Part shown: piece after piece, positions 1-9,044 of the stretch
Layout of the letters: each line of letters opens with the position of its first letter
How positions within the stretch are numbered: position 1 is the stretch's first letter
Assembly: GCA_000242815.2 (NCBI GenBank)
Contig: AHHB01000041.1
Coordinates: 46,156 to 110,155 of the forward strand
Direction of reading: 5' to 3'
Origin: Janthinobacterium lividum PAMC 25724
GTDB taxonomy: Bacteria > Pseudomonadota > Gammaproteobacteria > Burkholderiales > Burkholderiaceae_D
Length of the DNA stretch: 64,000 nt
Position numbers and translations under genes: made by a program
Notes under the pieces: generated by a model
Databases searched by the model: none
The model's input: the letters and a program-made list of their open reading frames with translations, nothing else
What the model was told of the DNA's origin: nothing

Positions 1-626
1 GACTTGAGGGTGTAGCGCTCTTCCTGGCACACCAGGCGCGCCGCCACCAGGGCAAACAGGTAAGACGGCTTGTTGAACGGGTCTTCCCACTTGGCGTAAT
101 GGCGGCCGTCACCAAGGTCGCCCTCTTCGATCAGGTTGCCGTTCGAGAGCAGCACCGGATACTTGTCCTTGTCGGCGCGCAGCATGACGGTGTACCTGGC
201 CATCACGTCCGGGCGATCCGGGAAGAAGCTGATGCGGCGGAAACCTTCGGCTTCGCACTGCGTGAAGAAGTTATGGTTCGACACGTACAGGCCGGACAGC
301 GAGGTATTGTCCTGCGGCGCCAGCACAGTCTCGATCTCGAGCAGCACCTCGTCGGGCGCCTTGGGGATGGTCAGCATGCTCGGCGTCAGCTTGTATTGCG
401 ACGGCTTGAGCAGCTTGCCGTTCAGGCGTACTTGCACCAGTTCAATGTGTTCGCCGTGCAACTCGATGCTGCGGCTACTGCTGGCCGGATTGTGGCGCAT
501 GCGCATCCGGCTCGCCACCACTGTGCGGGCGGGATCGAGATCGAAGCCAAGTTCGACGCTGTCAACGAGAAAGCTGGGCGGCGTGTAATCTTTGCGGTAA
601 ATCGTCTGAGGGCTGTCTGTGCGCAT
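1..626 (-). CDS. pepN: Aminopeptidase N, N-terminal part (runs off left edge)
   Basis: Only the first ~208 residues are in the window; the gene continues leftwards. The product begins MRTDSPQTIYRKDY and carries the N-terminal beta-domain signature of M1 zinc aminopeptidases (PepN type): LYVSNHNFFTQCEAEGFRRI and FFPDRPDVMARYTV. These segments precede the catalytic domain, so the HExxH zinc motif is outside the window. PepN is a cytosolic metallopeptidase that removes N-terminal residues from peptides during protein turnover. The ATG at 626 gives the usual PepN N-terminus. Identification rests on family motif recall; only a quarter of the protein is visible. Confidence 0.9.
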   Translation of the reverse strand, partial: MRTDSPQTIYRKDYTPPSFLVDSVELGFDLDPARTVVASRMRMRHNPASSSRSIELHGEHIELVQVRLNGKLLKPSQYKLTPSMLTIPKAPDEVLLEIETVLAPQDNTSLSGLYVSNHNFFTQCEAEGFRRISFFPDRPDVMARYTVMLRADKDKYPVLLSNGNLIEEGDLGDGRHYAKWEDPFNKPSYLFALVAARLVCQEERYTLK

Positions 627-844
627 AGGGATTTTGGCGGGAGCGGAGGCAAAAGCCTATTTTACCAACACCAGGCAGGGAAAGGACCGATTCAGCCGCC
701 AATTGCGCCGATTCAGTTCAGGAATGTCAGATTGCCTTGCACGCCGGCATGGCAGGTAACATTCTGTAATAATACCTGGGGAAAAATAGAACTATTCTTA
801 TACTTCCAGGCGACAAATTGCGTCTACTATCAGGAGATCATGCG

Positions 845-1474
845 ATGAAACGATACCTCACCATCATGCTGGCCGCATTGACCGTGCTGCTGACCGGATG
901 CGCCACCACCGTGCGCAGCGATGTGACCGTGTTCCATGAGTGGCCGGCGCAATTGCATGACCAATCGTATGTCTTTGAAGCGCCGGTGGCGGAAAACGAC
1001 ACGCTGGAATACCGCAGCTATCAAAACCTGTTGCGCGCGGAACTGGAAAAACACGGCTTCGGCGAGGCTTCCGGCCCTGCGGCGGCCAATTTGCGCGTGG
1101 CCATGCATTTTTCGACCGTCGACTATCCTGAGCGCGTGCTGCAAACGGCCGATCCATTCTGGTATGGCGCCGGCTACTGGCCTGGCCGCTACGGCTATCG
1201 CTACGGTGCATGGCCAGGCTATGGCCGCTTCGCCTACAACCCCTATTGGTATGGCCCGATGGAGGTGGAAGAAAGCGTGCGGCATCAATACGAACGCGAA
1301 TTGCGCGTCACGATCAATGACCGCAACGGCAAGAAACTGTACGACGTGACCGTGCACTCGACCGGCAACAAGCGCGCCACGTCGCAAATCATGCCGGCCA
1401 TGGTGGCCAGCGCCTTTGCCGACTTCCCCGGCCAGAGCGGCGTACCGCGCAAGGTCGAAGTCAAAATCGACTAA
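845..1474 (+). CDS. DUF4136-type outer membrane lipoprotein
   Basis: Predicted 209-residue lipoprotein. The signal peptide MKRYLTIMLAALTVLLTGC ends in a lipobox (LLTGC) with Cys19 as the lipidation site. The remainder resembles DUF4136 proteins: a VTVFHEWP start, a Tyr/Gly/Trp-rich middle (about residues 107-140, with repeated GYR/YG/WPG elements) and a C-terminal part ending in VEVKID. An AGGAG ribosome site at 832-836 lies 8 bases before this ATG, which favours it over an upstream in-frame start. Function unknown; probably a periplasm-facing envelope protein. It is a single gene followed directly by a terminator. Confidence 0.8.
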   Translation: MKRYLTIMLAALTVLLTGCATTVRSDVTVFHEWPAQLHDQSYVFEAPVAENDTLEYRSYQNLLRAELEKHGFGEASGPAAANLRVAMHFSTVDYPERVLQTADPFWYGAGYWPGRYGYRYGAWPGYGRFAYNPYWYGPMEVEESVRHQYERELRVTINDRNGKKLYDVTVHSTGNKRATSQIMPAMVASAFADFPGQSGVPRKVEVKID

Positions 1475-1487
1475 AGACTTGGCCAGA

Positions 1488-1529
1488 CAAAAAACCGGCT
1501 GGTGCAGCAATGCGCAAGCCGGTTTTTTT
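1488..1529 (+). terminator. Rho-independent terminator after the DUF4136 gene
   Basis: AAAAAACCGGCT and AGCCGGTTTTTTT form a stem around a ~14-base loop, ending in a T-run, 14 bases after the lipoprotein stop codon. The A-run on the other side makes it potentially bidirectional, so it could also end the convergent quinone reductase transcript. Confidence 0.85.
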
Positions 1530-1550
1530 ATGTCTACGCGTATTTTATAT

Positions 1551-1664
1551 CTACGAGTAATACGCCTCGGCAGCAAAAGTGAGTACGCCGATCAGGGCTA
1601 CGGCCAATGCCAGCACGATTAGCAGGCGGCCCAATTTCGGCGTGCCGTCATTGTCGCCGCTCAT
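1551..1664 (-). CDS. 37-residue single-span membrane peptide, coupled to the quinone reductase
   Basis: A very short reading frame whose ATG overlaps the stop codon of the upstream quinone oxidoreductase in an ATGA junction (1661-1664), the usual arrangement for translational coupling. The peptide starts MSGDNDGTPKLGR and has one hydrophobic stretch (about residues 13-32, LLIVLALAVALIGVLTFAAE), predicting a single membrane helix with a polar N-terminus. It ends AYYS just before the bidirectional terminator. No family is recognised. The exact overlap, hydrophobic pattern and snug fit before the terminator argue that it is real, but a chance frame is possible. Confidence 0.5.
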   Translation of the reverse strand: MSGDNDGTPKLGRLLIVLALAVALIGVLTFAAEAYYS

Positions 1665-2650
1665 GGCACGATGATGCTAGAACCAGTGGTCTTGCGTCCT
1701 TCCAGGTCGGCGTGCGCCTGGGCCACATGAGCCAAGCCATAGCGCTGCCTGATCTCGATGTTGACTTCACCGCTGCTGACGACGCCAAACAGCGAAGCGG
1801 CCATCTCTTCCAGGTTAGCGCGGTTGGACGCATAGCTGAACAGGGCCGGGCGCGTGATGAAGAGCGAACCGCGCGAGGCCAGCTCGGCCAGCGTAAACGC
1901 CGGCACGGGACCGGACGCGTTGCCGAAGCTGACCATCATGCCCAGCGGCGCCAGGCAATCGAGCGAGCCCGTAAACGTATCCTTGCCGATGGAATCGTAG
2001 ACCACGCAGACGCCCTTGCCGCGCGTGATCTCGCGCACGCGCTCGACGAAGTTTTCCGTGTTGTAGTTGATGACATGGGCGGCGCCATGCGCCTTGGCCA
2101 GCGCCGCCTTTTCATCGGTACCGGCCGTGCCGATCAGGTGTACGCCCAGCACTTTCGCCCACTGGCAGGCGATCAGGCCGACGCCGCCCGCCGCCGCATG
2201 GAATAACACCGTGTCGCCAGCCTTCAGGGCCACCGTGCGGTGAAACAGGTATTGCACCGTCAAGCCCTGCAGCATCATGGCGGCGGCCGTGTCGAAAGCG
2301 ATGCGCTCGGGCAGCACCAGCAACAGCGCCGCCGGCAGGTTGCGCTGCTGCGCATACGCGCCGTTGATGCGCGCCGCATACGCCACACGGTCGCCCACTT
2401 TCACCTCGGTGACGCCCTCTCCCACCGCCTCGACGGTACCCGCGCCCTCGACACCGAGGCCATTGGGCAGCGCTTGCGGATACAAGCCGGTGCGGAAATA
2501 CACATCGATGAAGTTCAGGCCGATCGCCGCGTGTTTCACGCGCGCCTCGCCAGGGCCGGGCGGCGGCAGCTCCACATCCACATATTCCATCACGTCCGGG
2601 CCGCCTACGCGCTGCACGCGGATGGCTTTGGTGCTAATCGTTGCGCTCAC
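1661..2650 (-). CDS. qor: NADPH:quinone oxidoreductase (zeta-crystallin-like MDR family)
   Basis: Predicted 329-residue cytosolic medium-chain reductase that passes electrons from NADPH to quinones. It shows the Qor pattern: N-terminal PGEARVKHAAIGLNFIDVYF, then GVEGAGTVEAVGEGV, then the Rossmann motif AAAGGVGLIACQWAK, then GKDTFTGSLDCLAPLGMMV. No structural-zinc cysteine cluster is apparent, as expected for zeta-crystallin-type enzymes. I chose the GTG at 2650 because AAGGAG sits about 6 bases upstream and the resulting N-terminus fits the family; the frame stays open further upstream. It lies 32 bases after mgsA on the same strand, so the two probably share a transcript. Confidence 0.9.
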   Translation of the reverse strand: MSATISTKAIRVQRVGGPDVMEYVDVELPPPGPGEARVKHAAIGLNFIDVYFRTGLYPQALPNGLGVEGAGTVEAVGEGVTEVKVGDRVAYAARINGAYAQQRNLPAALLLVLPERIAFDTAAAMMLQGLTVQYLFHRTVALKAGDTVLFHAAAGGVGLIACQWAKVLGVHLIGTAGTDEKAALAKAHGAAHVINYNTENFVERVREITRGKGVCVVYDSIGKDTFTGSLDCLAPLGMMVSFGNASGPVPAFTLAELASRGSLFITRPALFSYASNRANLEEMAASLFGVVSSGEVNIEIRQRYGLAHVAQAHADLEGRKTTGSSIIVP

Positions 2651-2682
2651 ACTATGCTCCTTGAAGAAGAATCGGGAAAAGC

Positions 2683-3078
2683 TCAGGGCGCCGGATTGGC
2701 CAGCGCCCGCAGTTGCAGCTGCGACAGCACCAGGTGGGCCGACGACAGATTCGTCGCGCAAGCCACATTGTGCACGTCGCAGGCGCGCACCAGGGCGTTG
2801 ATGTCGGGCTCGTGTGGCTGCGGCGTCATCGGGTCGCGCAAGAAGATCACGCAATCGATCAAGCCTTCCACCAGCAGCGAGCCGATCTGCAAGTCGCCGC
2901 CGAACGGACCGGAATGCTTGCGCTCCACTTGCAAGCCCAGCTCATTGATCAGGCGCCCGCCCGTGGTACCCGTGGCCGACAGTTCGCACCCCTTCAAAAA
3001 ATCCAGGTATTCGCCCGCCAGGGTAATCATGTCATCTTTTTTCTTATCGTGGGCAATCAGGGCGATGCGTGTTTTCAT
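2683..3078 (-). CDS. mgsA: Methylglyoxal synthase
   Basis: 131-residue protein matching MgsA across its length. It starts [17 protein letters not shown] and has the phosphate-binding GTTGG (about residues 37-41), the [11 protein letters not shown] loop containing the catalytic Asp, and the [15 protein letters not shown] segment. MgsA converts dihydroxyacetone phosphate to methylglyoxal plus phosphate, a bypass that relieves sugar-phosphate stress. Length is slightly below the E. coli enzyme but complete. It lies between a DMT exporter (29 bases upstream) and the quinone oxidoreductase, a likely three-gene minus-strand unit. Confidence 0.95.
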   Translation of the reverse strand: MKTRIALIAHDKKKDDMITLAGEYLDFLKGCELSATGTTGGRLINELGLQVERKHSGPFGGDLQIGSLLVEGLIDCVIFLRDPMTPQPHEPDINALVRACDVHNVACATNLSSAHLVLSQLQLRALANPAP

Positions 3079-3107
3079 GGTGAGAATCAGTTCTGTGGGT
3101 GGAGGAA

Positions 3108-4028
3108 TTATTTCTTTTTCGACAGCAAGTAAATACCGGCCAATACCAGGCTGGTACCGAGCAGTTGCCAGTTGGTAATGGGCTCATCGAGGATCATGGC
3201 GCCCAGGAACAGCGTCGATACGGGGCCGATCATGCCCGCCTGCGAGGCGACGGGCGCGCCTATGCGCTCGACGGCGATCATCGTCATGAAGACGGGCATC
3301 ACCGTGCAAAAGAGACCATTCAATACAGACAAGCCATACACAGGCATGGGCTGTATCAGCATCCCGACCGGGCGCAGGATGAAAAACTGCGCAATGCAGG
3401 CAAAGCTGGCCACGCACATGGCGTAGGAAACGAGCCGCATCGAACCGATGCGTTTTACCAATTCGCCCGAGCCCAGCAGATACACGGCATACGCACAGGC
3501 CGAGCCCAGCACCAGCGTGGAACCGAGCGCCACGTTGCTGGCACCGCCCTGCAAGTCATGCACGAAGACCAGTACGATGCCGCAATACGAAGTGAGCAGG
3601 GCCAGCCATTGGATGCGGCTGATGCGCTGCTTGAAGTAGACGGTGGTAATCAAGAGCACGAAAGTGGGCGTCAGAAACAGGATCAGCCGCTCAAGCCCCA
3701 CGGAAATATATTGCAGGCCCAGGAAATCCAGATAGCTCGACAGGTAATAGCCAACCAGACCCAGCCCGATCAAGCGCCAGCGATCGCTGTTGGATAACGG
3801 CGGCGCCGTGCGCATCTTCCACCAGGCGATGACGGCGAACACGGGCAGCGAGAAAATCATCCTGAAGGCGATCAGGGTGACGGCATCGATCTGGTAGCGG
3901 TACAGCAACTTGGCGACGATGGCCTTGGTGGAAAACAGTACCGCCCCGCCCACGGCAATGGCCAAGCCACCGAGGTAGACGGAACGGGGAAGCGAAGATG
4001 GTGTGGCTTGCGGGGAACTGGAGCTCAT
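3108..4028 (-). CDS. EamA/DMT-family transporter
   Basis: Predicted 306-residue inner membrane protein with the two EamA repeats of the drug/metabolite transporter family, about ten hydrophobic segments, starting [24 protein letters not shown] and ending IDEP-like [21 protein letters not shown] before a lysine-rich SKKK tail. Such proteins export small metabolites or amino acids; the substrate cannot be read from sequence. The ATG at 4028 ([12 protein letters not shown]) was preferred to an in-frame TTG at 4046. It is the first gene of the likely DMT - mgsA - qor unit. Confidence 0.85.
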   Translation of the reverse strand: MSSSSPQATPSSLPRSVYLGGLAIAVGGAVLFSTKAIVAKLLYRYQIDAVTLIAFRMIFSLPVFAVIAWWKMRTAPPLSNSDRWRLIGLGLVGYYLSSYLDFLGLQYISVGLERLILFLTPTFVLLITTVYFKQRISRIQWLALLTSYCGIVLVFVHDLQGGASNVALGSTLVLGSACAYAVYLLGSGELVKRIGSMRLVSYAMCVASFACIAQFFILRPVGMLIQPMPVYGLSVLNGLFCTVMPVFMTMIAVERIGAPVASQAGMIGPVSTLFLGAMILDEPITNWQLLGTSLVLAGIYLLSKKK

Positions 4029-4083
4029 GCCCAGATTGTAAGGCAAAAGCCAAGGGCGGCTGATAACCCCAACCGCAAATACT

Positions 4084-4110
4084 GGGGTCGGACCCTCAGG
4101 GTCCGACCCC
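4084..4110. repeat. Perfect 12-bp inverted repeat, REP-like
   Basis: GGGGTCGGACCC, three bases TCA, then GGGTCCGACCCC: a perfect 12-bp palindromic stem in the gap between the DMT transporter and phoD. There is no T-run, so it is a poor intrinsic terminator. Similar GGTCGGACCC palindromes are, from memory, dispersed repeats in Oxalobacteraceae genomes; only one copy was noticed in this window. A role as a repeated extragenic palindrome is an inference. Confidence 0.6.
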
Positions 4111-4146
4111 GGCCCTTGCCTTGGGCTTAACTTTCAAGAAACAAGT

Positions 4147-6630
4147 TTAAGAAACCACCACCGCCGCCGCGCCCGCCGTGACCGTAGCCGTCGTCACACG
4201 CGCAATCACGTTGCTTGGTGCCGCCGTGCCGATCAGTTTATTCACCTGCTTGAACTGCGCCACCAGCTTGCCCGGCGTCACAGTGACCACCGTGTAACCC
4301 TGCGCATCGGTATTGAGATGCTTGATCCACGGGTTATTGCCCAGGCCGGACAATTGCTGCGCCAGGCCCAGCAGCGTCGTATTGAAGTCAGCACTCGCTT
4401 TCAAGCCCGCCTGCACGGCTACGACCGTGGCATCGAGCTGCACTTCCGGCACGCCCTTGGCGGCCAGCGCGCCGCGCAACTGCACGCGCAACTGCTCGAG
4501 CAGGCTATCGACGGTAGGCGCCGCCTTGCCCATGGTGTAGTCGAGCAGGTTGATGTCGAGGTTGAGCGTGCCCAGGCCCGTCACGGGAATGGCCAGCGGA
4601 TAGCTGACGAGGGTGCCGATATCGCCCATGCTGCCGGCGGCCGACTTCAGGTAGCTGAAGAAGGAGTCGGAACTGACGCCGGCCGACACCAGGTCCACCA
4701 TGACGGGCGTGCCGCCGCCTGGCGCGTCGAAATCGTCGCTGACCGTGCCGGCAAAGAAGGAATGAATATCGCCCGTGATGGCCACCACGTTGCCGATGGC
4801 ATTCGTTTTCAGGTGCGCCATCAGATTCTTGCGTTCGCTGTTGTAGCCATCCCACTGGTCGCAATTGAGCAAGAAGCGTGTGAAGAATGGTGCCAGCGCG
4901 GCTTGCTGGCCCGATGCGGCGACAAAGGCCGAGGCGGCGCCCTTGGCCTGCACGTCGGGCTTGATCCAGCCGAAGGCGATCACTTGCGCGGCAGCGACCG
5001 GCGAGCCGCTATTATAGGCAGCCACCGTGATGCCAGCCTGGGCCGCGCTCAAGCCGGCGCCCACCGCTGCGGCGCCCTGCGCGCTGGCGTTCGCGGCTGC
5101 GCCGGCAATGGCCATGGCCGCCGCCTGCGCCACGGTCGTTGACGCGCCCGCCGTCGAGGCAGCCACGATGGCCGATGCCAGCGCTACGTTGCCGCCCACC
5201 AAAGGCAGGGTGCTGGCAATGGCCTGACCCACTTTCGACATGGCGCTCAGCGCCAGCAAAGTGGCTATCGCATCCGTGCCATTCAAGCCCATGCGCAGCA
5301 ATGACACTTCATTGCCCCACAGCTTCCAGGTGGACGTGGCCGCCTTCATCTTGCCTTTCCACCAGTCGCGCTGCGTGCTGCCCAGCATGCCGACGGCGGC
5401 CAGCGGATCGGTGCCAGCCTTTGTCGCGGCGGCCATTTTCTGCCCTTCCACGCTATCGAACAGCGCTTGCGGCACCAGGTAGCGGCTGCCGACGCTGCCC
5501 ATGGGCTTGCCCGTGGCCGGATTGATCGTCGCTTCGGCGATCGCGTGGTCGGCGCGGTACAGGCGCTCGTCCGTCATGACCAGTTGCATGAGTTTGCCGA
5601 ACTGGAAATCGCGATAAATCTGGATATTCTGGAACGTCGTCGCGGCGGCATCGAACGTAACGTCGGCCGGCATGAATTCGAACCAGGCCTGGTTGGCGCT
5701 GCGGCGGCGATTCGGCTGGTGCAGGTCGCTGCCATCGGCGGCCACGATGCCTTCATAAGTAGAGGCGTCCTGCCAGGCGTCGTCGGTGAATTCGTGGTCA
5801 TCCCAGATGGCGATGAAGGCGTAGCGCTCGTGCACGGCTTGCAAGCGCGTATCGGTGCGGTATTTCTTGTACAGATAGCGGTAATCGGCCACCGTGGTGG
5901 CGTACTTGGCCCCCGCGTTGCCGCTTTTGAACGTGCCATCGGGCAATTTCAGCTGGTCATGGCGGCTTTCCACGGCGCCGCTCTGGAAGCCCTCGCCCAC
6001 CGTTTCATAGATGTAGTCGCCCAGGTGGACAATGAAGTCGAGCGACTCGTTGGCGGCGATGTGCGACAGCGCGCCCCAGTGATTGATGCTCCAGTCCTGG
6101 CACGTCAGATAGGCGAACTGCAACTGCGCTACGTCGGCCGTGGCGGCGGGCGCCGTCTTGAAGCGGCCCACGTTGGAGCGCACGTCGCCGGCGATGAACT
6201 GGTAAAAATACACCTGGCCTGGCTGCAAGCCCGTCACCTTGTGGCGCAGCGTATTGTCGAAATCAGCTTTCAGAGGCAGTTTTGCATCGACGATCGGGGC
6301 GCCGGCCAGGGCCGTGTTGCTGCCCAGCGCGGCCGTATTGTCAAGCGCGCTGACGATCAGGCGCACGGCCACGTCCGATTTGCCGGCCACGGCAGGGGCG
6401 ACAGCATCAAAGCTGGCAGGCACGACGCGCGTCCACAGCATCGCGCTGTCGGCGCGCGGATCGCCCGAGGCTACGCTTTGCGGGAATTTCCAGTCGCTGC
6501 CCGATGCCAGCGGCACGCCCGGATCGCTGTAGTCGGTGCTGCCGCAGGCGGCGAGGCCGACGGTGGCGACAGAGGCAGTTATAAAACCGCCCAATTTAAG
6601 AAATTGCCGTCTATCCATTTGACTTGCCAT
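4147..6630 (-). CDS. phoD: PhoD-type alkaline phosphatase, Tat-exported
   Basis: 827-residue secreted phosphodiesterase/phosphatase of the PhoD family. A twin-arginine signal (DRRQFLKLGG, Arg7-Arg8) is followed by a hydrophobic stretch and a possible lipobox LAAC. The N-terminal PhoD domain gives SGDPRADSAMLWTRV; the catalytic domain has HLGDYIYE (about 200), WDDHEFTDD (about 280) and GDIHSFFAG (about 620), the Asp/His metal ligands. PhoD proteins hydrolyse phosphomonoesters and diesters with Ca/Fe in the periplasm or outside. Odd feature: an Ala/Ser/Gly-rich, weakly hydrophobic insertion at about residues 450-555 between conserved blocks, making it longer than typical PhoD. No Pho box was identified upstream. 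Confidence 0.9.
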   Translation of the reverse strand: MASQMDRRQFLKLGGFITASVATVGLAACGSTDYSDPGVPLASGSDWKFPQSVASGDPRADSAMLWTRVVPASFDAVAPAVAGKSDVAVRLIVSALDNTAALGSNTALAGAPIVDAKLPLKADFDNTLRHKVTGLQPGQVYFYQFIAGDVRSNVGRFKTAPAATADVAQLQFAYLTCQDWSINHWGALSHIAANESLDFIVHLGDYIYETVGEGFQSGAVESRHDQLKLPDGTFKSGNAGAKYATTVADYRYLYKKYRTDTRLQAVHERYAFIAIWDDHEFTDDAWQDASTYEGIVAADGSDLHQPNRRRSANQAWFEFMPADVTFDAAATTFQNIQIYRDFQFGKLMQLVMTDERLYRADHAIAEATINPATGKPMGSVGSRYLVPQALFDSVEGQKMAAATKAGTDPLAAVGMLGSTQRDWWKGKMKAATSTWKLWGNEVSLLRMGLNGTDAIATLLALSAMSKVGQAIASTLPLVGGNVALASAIVAASTAGASTTVAQAAAMAIAGAAANASAQGAAAVGAGLSAAQAGITVAAYNSGSPVAAAQVIAFGWIKPDVQAKGAASAFVAASGQQAALAPFFTRFLLNCDQWDGYNSERKNLMAHLKTNAIGNVVAITGDIHSFFAGTVSDDFDAPGGGTPVMVDLVSAGVSSDSFFSYLKSAAGSMGDIGTLVSYPLAIPVTGLGTLNLDINLLDYTMGKAAPTVDSLLEQLRVQLRGALAAKGVPEVQLDATVVAVQAGLKASADFNTTLLGLAQQLSGLGNNPWIKHLNTDAQGYTVVTVTPGKLVAQFKQVNKLIGTAAPSNVIARVTTATVTAGAAAVVVS

Positions 6631-6728
6631 GATGTCGCGCTCTCGATATGGTGAAAGCGCGTCACTTTAGCAACAGATTGTGTCATCTTGATGACGTGAC
6701 CACGGCGCTTGGCGGGGGGGCGATATGC

Positions 6729-6734
6729 TAAAAT
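6729..6734 (+). promoter_or_regulatory. Extended -10 promoter element upstream of yebC
   Basis: TGCTAAAAT forms an extended -10 hexamer (TAAAAT at 6729-6734 preceded by TG), about 40 bases before the yebC ATG and downstream of the divergent phoD start. No clear -35 was seen, which is acceptable for extended -10 promoters. Confidence 0.45.
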
Positions 6735-6773
6735 GTCGGCCACAATTGAACACCCGTCTAAGGAAGATTCGAC

Positions 6774-7499
6774 ATGGCAGGACATAGCAAATGGGCCAAT
6801 ATCAAGCATAAAAAGGCTGCCACCGATGCCAAGCGCGGCAAAATCTGGACACGCCTGATCAAGGAAATCACGGTCGCGGCCCGCATGGGCGGCGCCGACG
6901 CCATCACCAATCCGCGCCTGCGCCTGGCTGTCGACAAGGCGGCCGATGCGAACATGCCAAAAGACAACGTCCAGCGCGCGATCAACCGCGGCAGCGGCGG
7001 CGTCGACGGCGCCAACTATGAAGAAGTGCGCTATGAAGGCTACGGCGTGGGCGGCGCAGCCGTCATCGTCGAATGCATGACCGACAACAAAGTACGCACG
7101 GTGGCCGAAGTGCGCAACGCCTTCAACAAGAACGGCGGCAACATGGGTAACGAAGGCTCGGTCGCCTTCATGTTCCAGCACTGCGGCCAGTTGCTGTTCG
7201 CGCCGGGCACCGATGAAGACAAGCTGATGGAAGCGGCGCTGGAAGCAGGCGCCGACGACGTCATCGCCGACGAAGAAGGCGGCTTCGAGGTGCTGACCCC
7301 CGTGCACGATTTCGCCACCGTCAAGGAAGCGCTGGAAGCGGCCGGTTTCAAGGCCGAAGTGGCCGAAGTCATCATGAAACCGGCGACCGAAACCGTGTAC
7401 GCGGGCGACGATGCCATCAAGATGCAAAAGCTGATCGATGCGCTGGAGTTGCTCGACGACGTACAGGAAGTGTTCACCAACGCTTTAATAGAGAACTAA
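6774..7499 (+). CDS. yebC: YebC/PmpR family protein (TACO1 family)
   Basis: 241-residue cytosolic protein with the diagnostic start [20 protein letters not shown] and the YebC block RAINRGSGG followed by [19 protein letters not shown]. Family members were named as transcriptional regulators; recent work on relatives points to a translation factor that eases polyproline stalling. AAGGAAG precedes the ATG. It is the first gene of the plus-strand series running to purD and hemF; the 72 bases before purD are compatible with co-transcription. Confidence 0.95.
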   Translation: MAGHSKWANIKHKKAATDAKRGKIWTRLIKEITVAARMGGADAITNPRLRLAVDKAADANMPKDNVQRAINRGSGGVDGANYEEVRYEGYGVGGAAVIVECMTDNKVRTVAEVRNAFNKNGGNMGNEGSVAFMFQHCGQLLFAPGTDEDKLMEAALEAGADDVIADEEGGFEVLTPVHDFATVKEALEAAGFKAEVAEVIMKPATETVYAGDDAIKMQKLIDALELLDDVQEVFTNALIEN

Positions 7500-7571
7500 T
7501 CAGAGAACTAATTACTCTGCCTACAAGGGCGGCAGCGCCGCCCTGCAACCCACACTGAACGAACGGTCCCT

Positions 7572-8840
7572 ATGAAAATTCTGGTAGTCGGCTCTGGCGG
7601 CCGCGAACACGCCCTGGCCTGGAAACTGGCCCAGTCCGAACGCATACAGATGGTGTATGTCGCTCCGGGCAATGGCGGCACCGCGCGCGATGCGCGTCTG
7701 GTCAACCTCGACATCAGCGACCCGCAATTGCTGGCCGACTTCGTTCAGCAGGAACACATCAGCCTCACCGTGGTCGGTCCGGAAGTGCCGCTGGCGGCCG
7801 GCATCGTCAACCTGTTCCGCTCGCGCGGTCTGAAAATCTTCGGCCCGACCAAGGAAGCGGCGCAGCTGGAATCGTCGAAAGACTTCGCCAAGGCCTTCAT
7901 GCAGCGCCACGGCATTCCGACGGCAGCCTACCAGACGTTTTCCGACGTCGGGCCCGCGCATGCCTACATCGATGCCATGGGCGCGCCCATCGTCATCAAG
8001 GCTGATGGCCTGGCCGCCGGCAAGGGCGTGGTCGTTGCCATGACGCTGGAAGAAGCACACCAGGCGGTCGACATGATGCTGGCCGACAACCAGTTCGGCG
8101 ACGCCGGCGCGCGCATCGTCATCGAAGAATTCCTCGCTGGCGAAGAAGCGAGCTTCATCGTCATGTGCGACGGCAAGAACATCCTGCCACTGGCCACCAG
8201 CCAGGACCATAAACGCCTGAAGGACCACGACCAGGGACCGAACACGGGCGGCATGGGCGCGTATTCGCCGGCACCGATCGTCACGCCGGCCATGCATGCA
8301 CGCGTCATGCGCGAAATCATCAATCCGACCATCCAGGGCATGGCCAAGGACGGCATCACATTCACGGGCTTCCTGTACGCTGGCCTGATGATCGATGACA
8401 AGGGCACGCCGAAGACGCTGGAATTCAACTGCCGCATGGGCGACCCGGAAACGCAGCCCATCATGGCGCGCCTGAAAACCGATCTTGTCAGCGTCATGGA
8501 ACACGCCGTCAACGGCACGCTCGATGCGGTGGAACTGGAATGGGACCGCCGCACGGCTGTCGGCGTGGTCATGGCTGCCGCCGGCTACCCGGACGATCCC
8601 GTCAAAGGCACGCCAATCGGCGACATCCCGGCCGAAACGAGCGACTCCGTCACCTTCCATGCGGGCACCCGCATCGAGGCCGAGCGCTTGGTCACCAACG
8701 GCGGGCGCGTGCTGTGCGTGGTGGGCCTGGGCGACAGCATCAAGATGGCGCAGAAGCAGGCATATGAAACGGTGGAAAAAATCCATTTCGACGGCGCGCA
8801 GTACCGCCGCGACATCGGCTGGCGCGGCCTGAAGCACTAA
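7572..8840 (+). CDS. purD: Phosphoribosylamine-glycine ligase (GAR synthetase)
   Basis: 422-residue ATP-grasp enzyme of de novo purine synthesis; it joins phosphoribosylamine and glycine using ATP. N-terminal MKILVVGSGGREHALAWKL is the PurD hallmark; VIKADGLAAGKGVVVA and VIEEFLAGEEAS are ATP-grasp elements, and QDHKRLKDHDQGPNTGGMGA and EFNCRMGDPETQ complete the active site. Full length. It follows yebC and precedes hemF after a 204-base gap that shows no gene. Confidence 0.97.
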   Translation: MKILVVGSGGREHALAWKLAQSERIQMVYVAPGNGGTARDARLVNLDISDPQLLADFVQQEHISLTVVGPEVPLAAGIVNLFRSRGLKIFGPTKEAAQLESSKDFAKAFMQRHGIPTAAYQTFSDVGPAHAYIDAMGAPIVIKADGLAAGKGVVVAMTLEEAHQAVDMMLADNQFGDAGARIVIEEFLAGEEASFIVMCDGKNILPLATSQDHKRLKDHDQGPNTGGMGAYSPAPIVTPAMHARVMREIINPTIQGMAKDGITFTGFLYAGLMIDDKGTPKTLEFNCRMGDPETQPIMARLKTDLVSVMEHAVNGTLDAVELEWDRRTAVGVVMAAAGYPDDPVKGTPIGDIPAETSDSVTFHAGTRIEAERLVTNGGRVLCVVGLGDSIKMAQKQAYETVEKIHFDGAQYRRDIGWRGLKH

Positions 8841-9044
8841 GCCAGCCGCTGACGGCAAACGGCGGGGCCGGCGCGGTATTTATCCGCCCCGGTCCCGTCC
8901 ATCACCGTCATGCAGGAAAGCGCCGCGCCGCAGGTGCGCTGAATCACAACACGAACGCACAGTGCAAGCTCCGCGCTATCACAAAAACGCGTAACAGGGT
9001 ACAATCCACCCTTAATTTTTATTTCGGCCTCGTCGGCCCACGCG

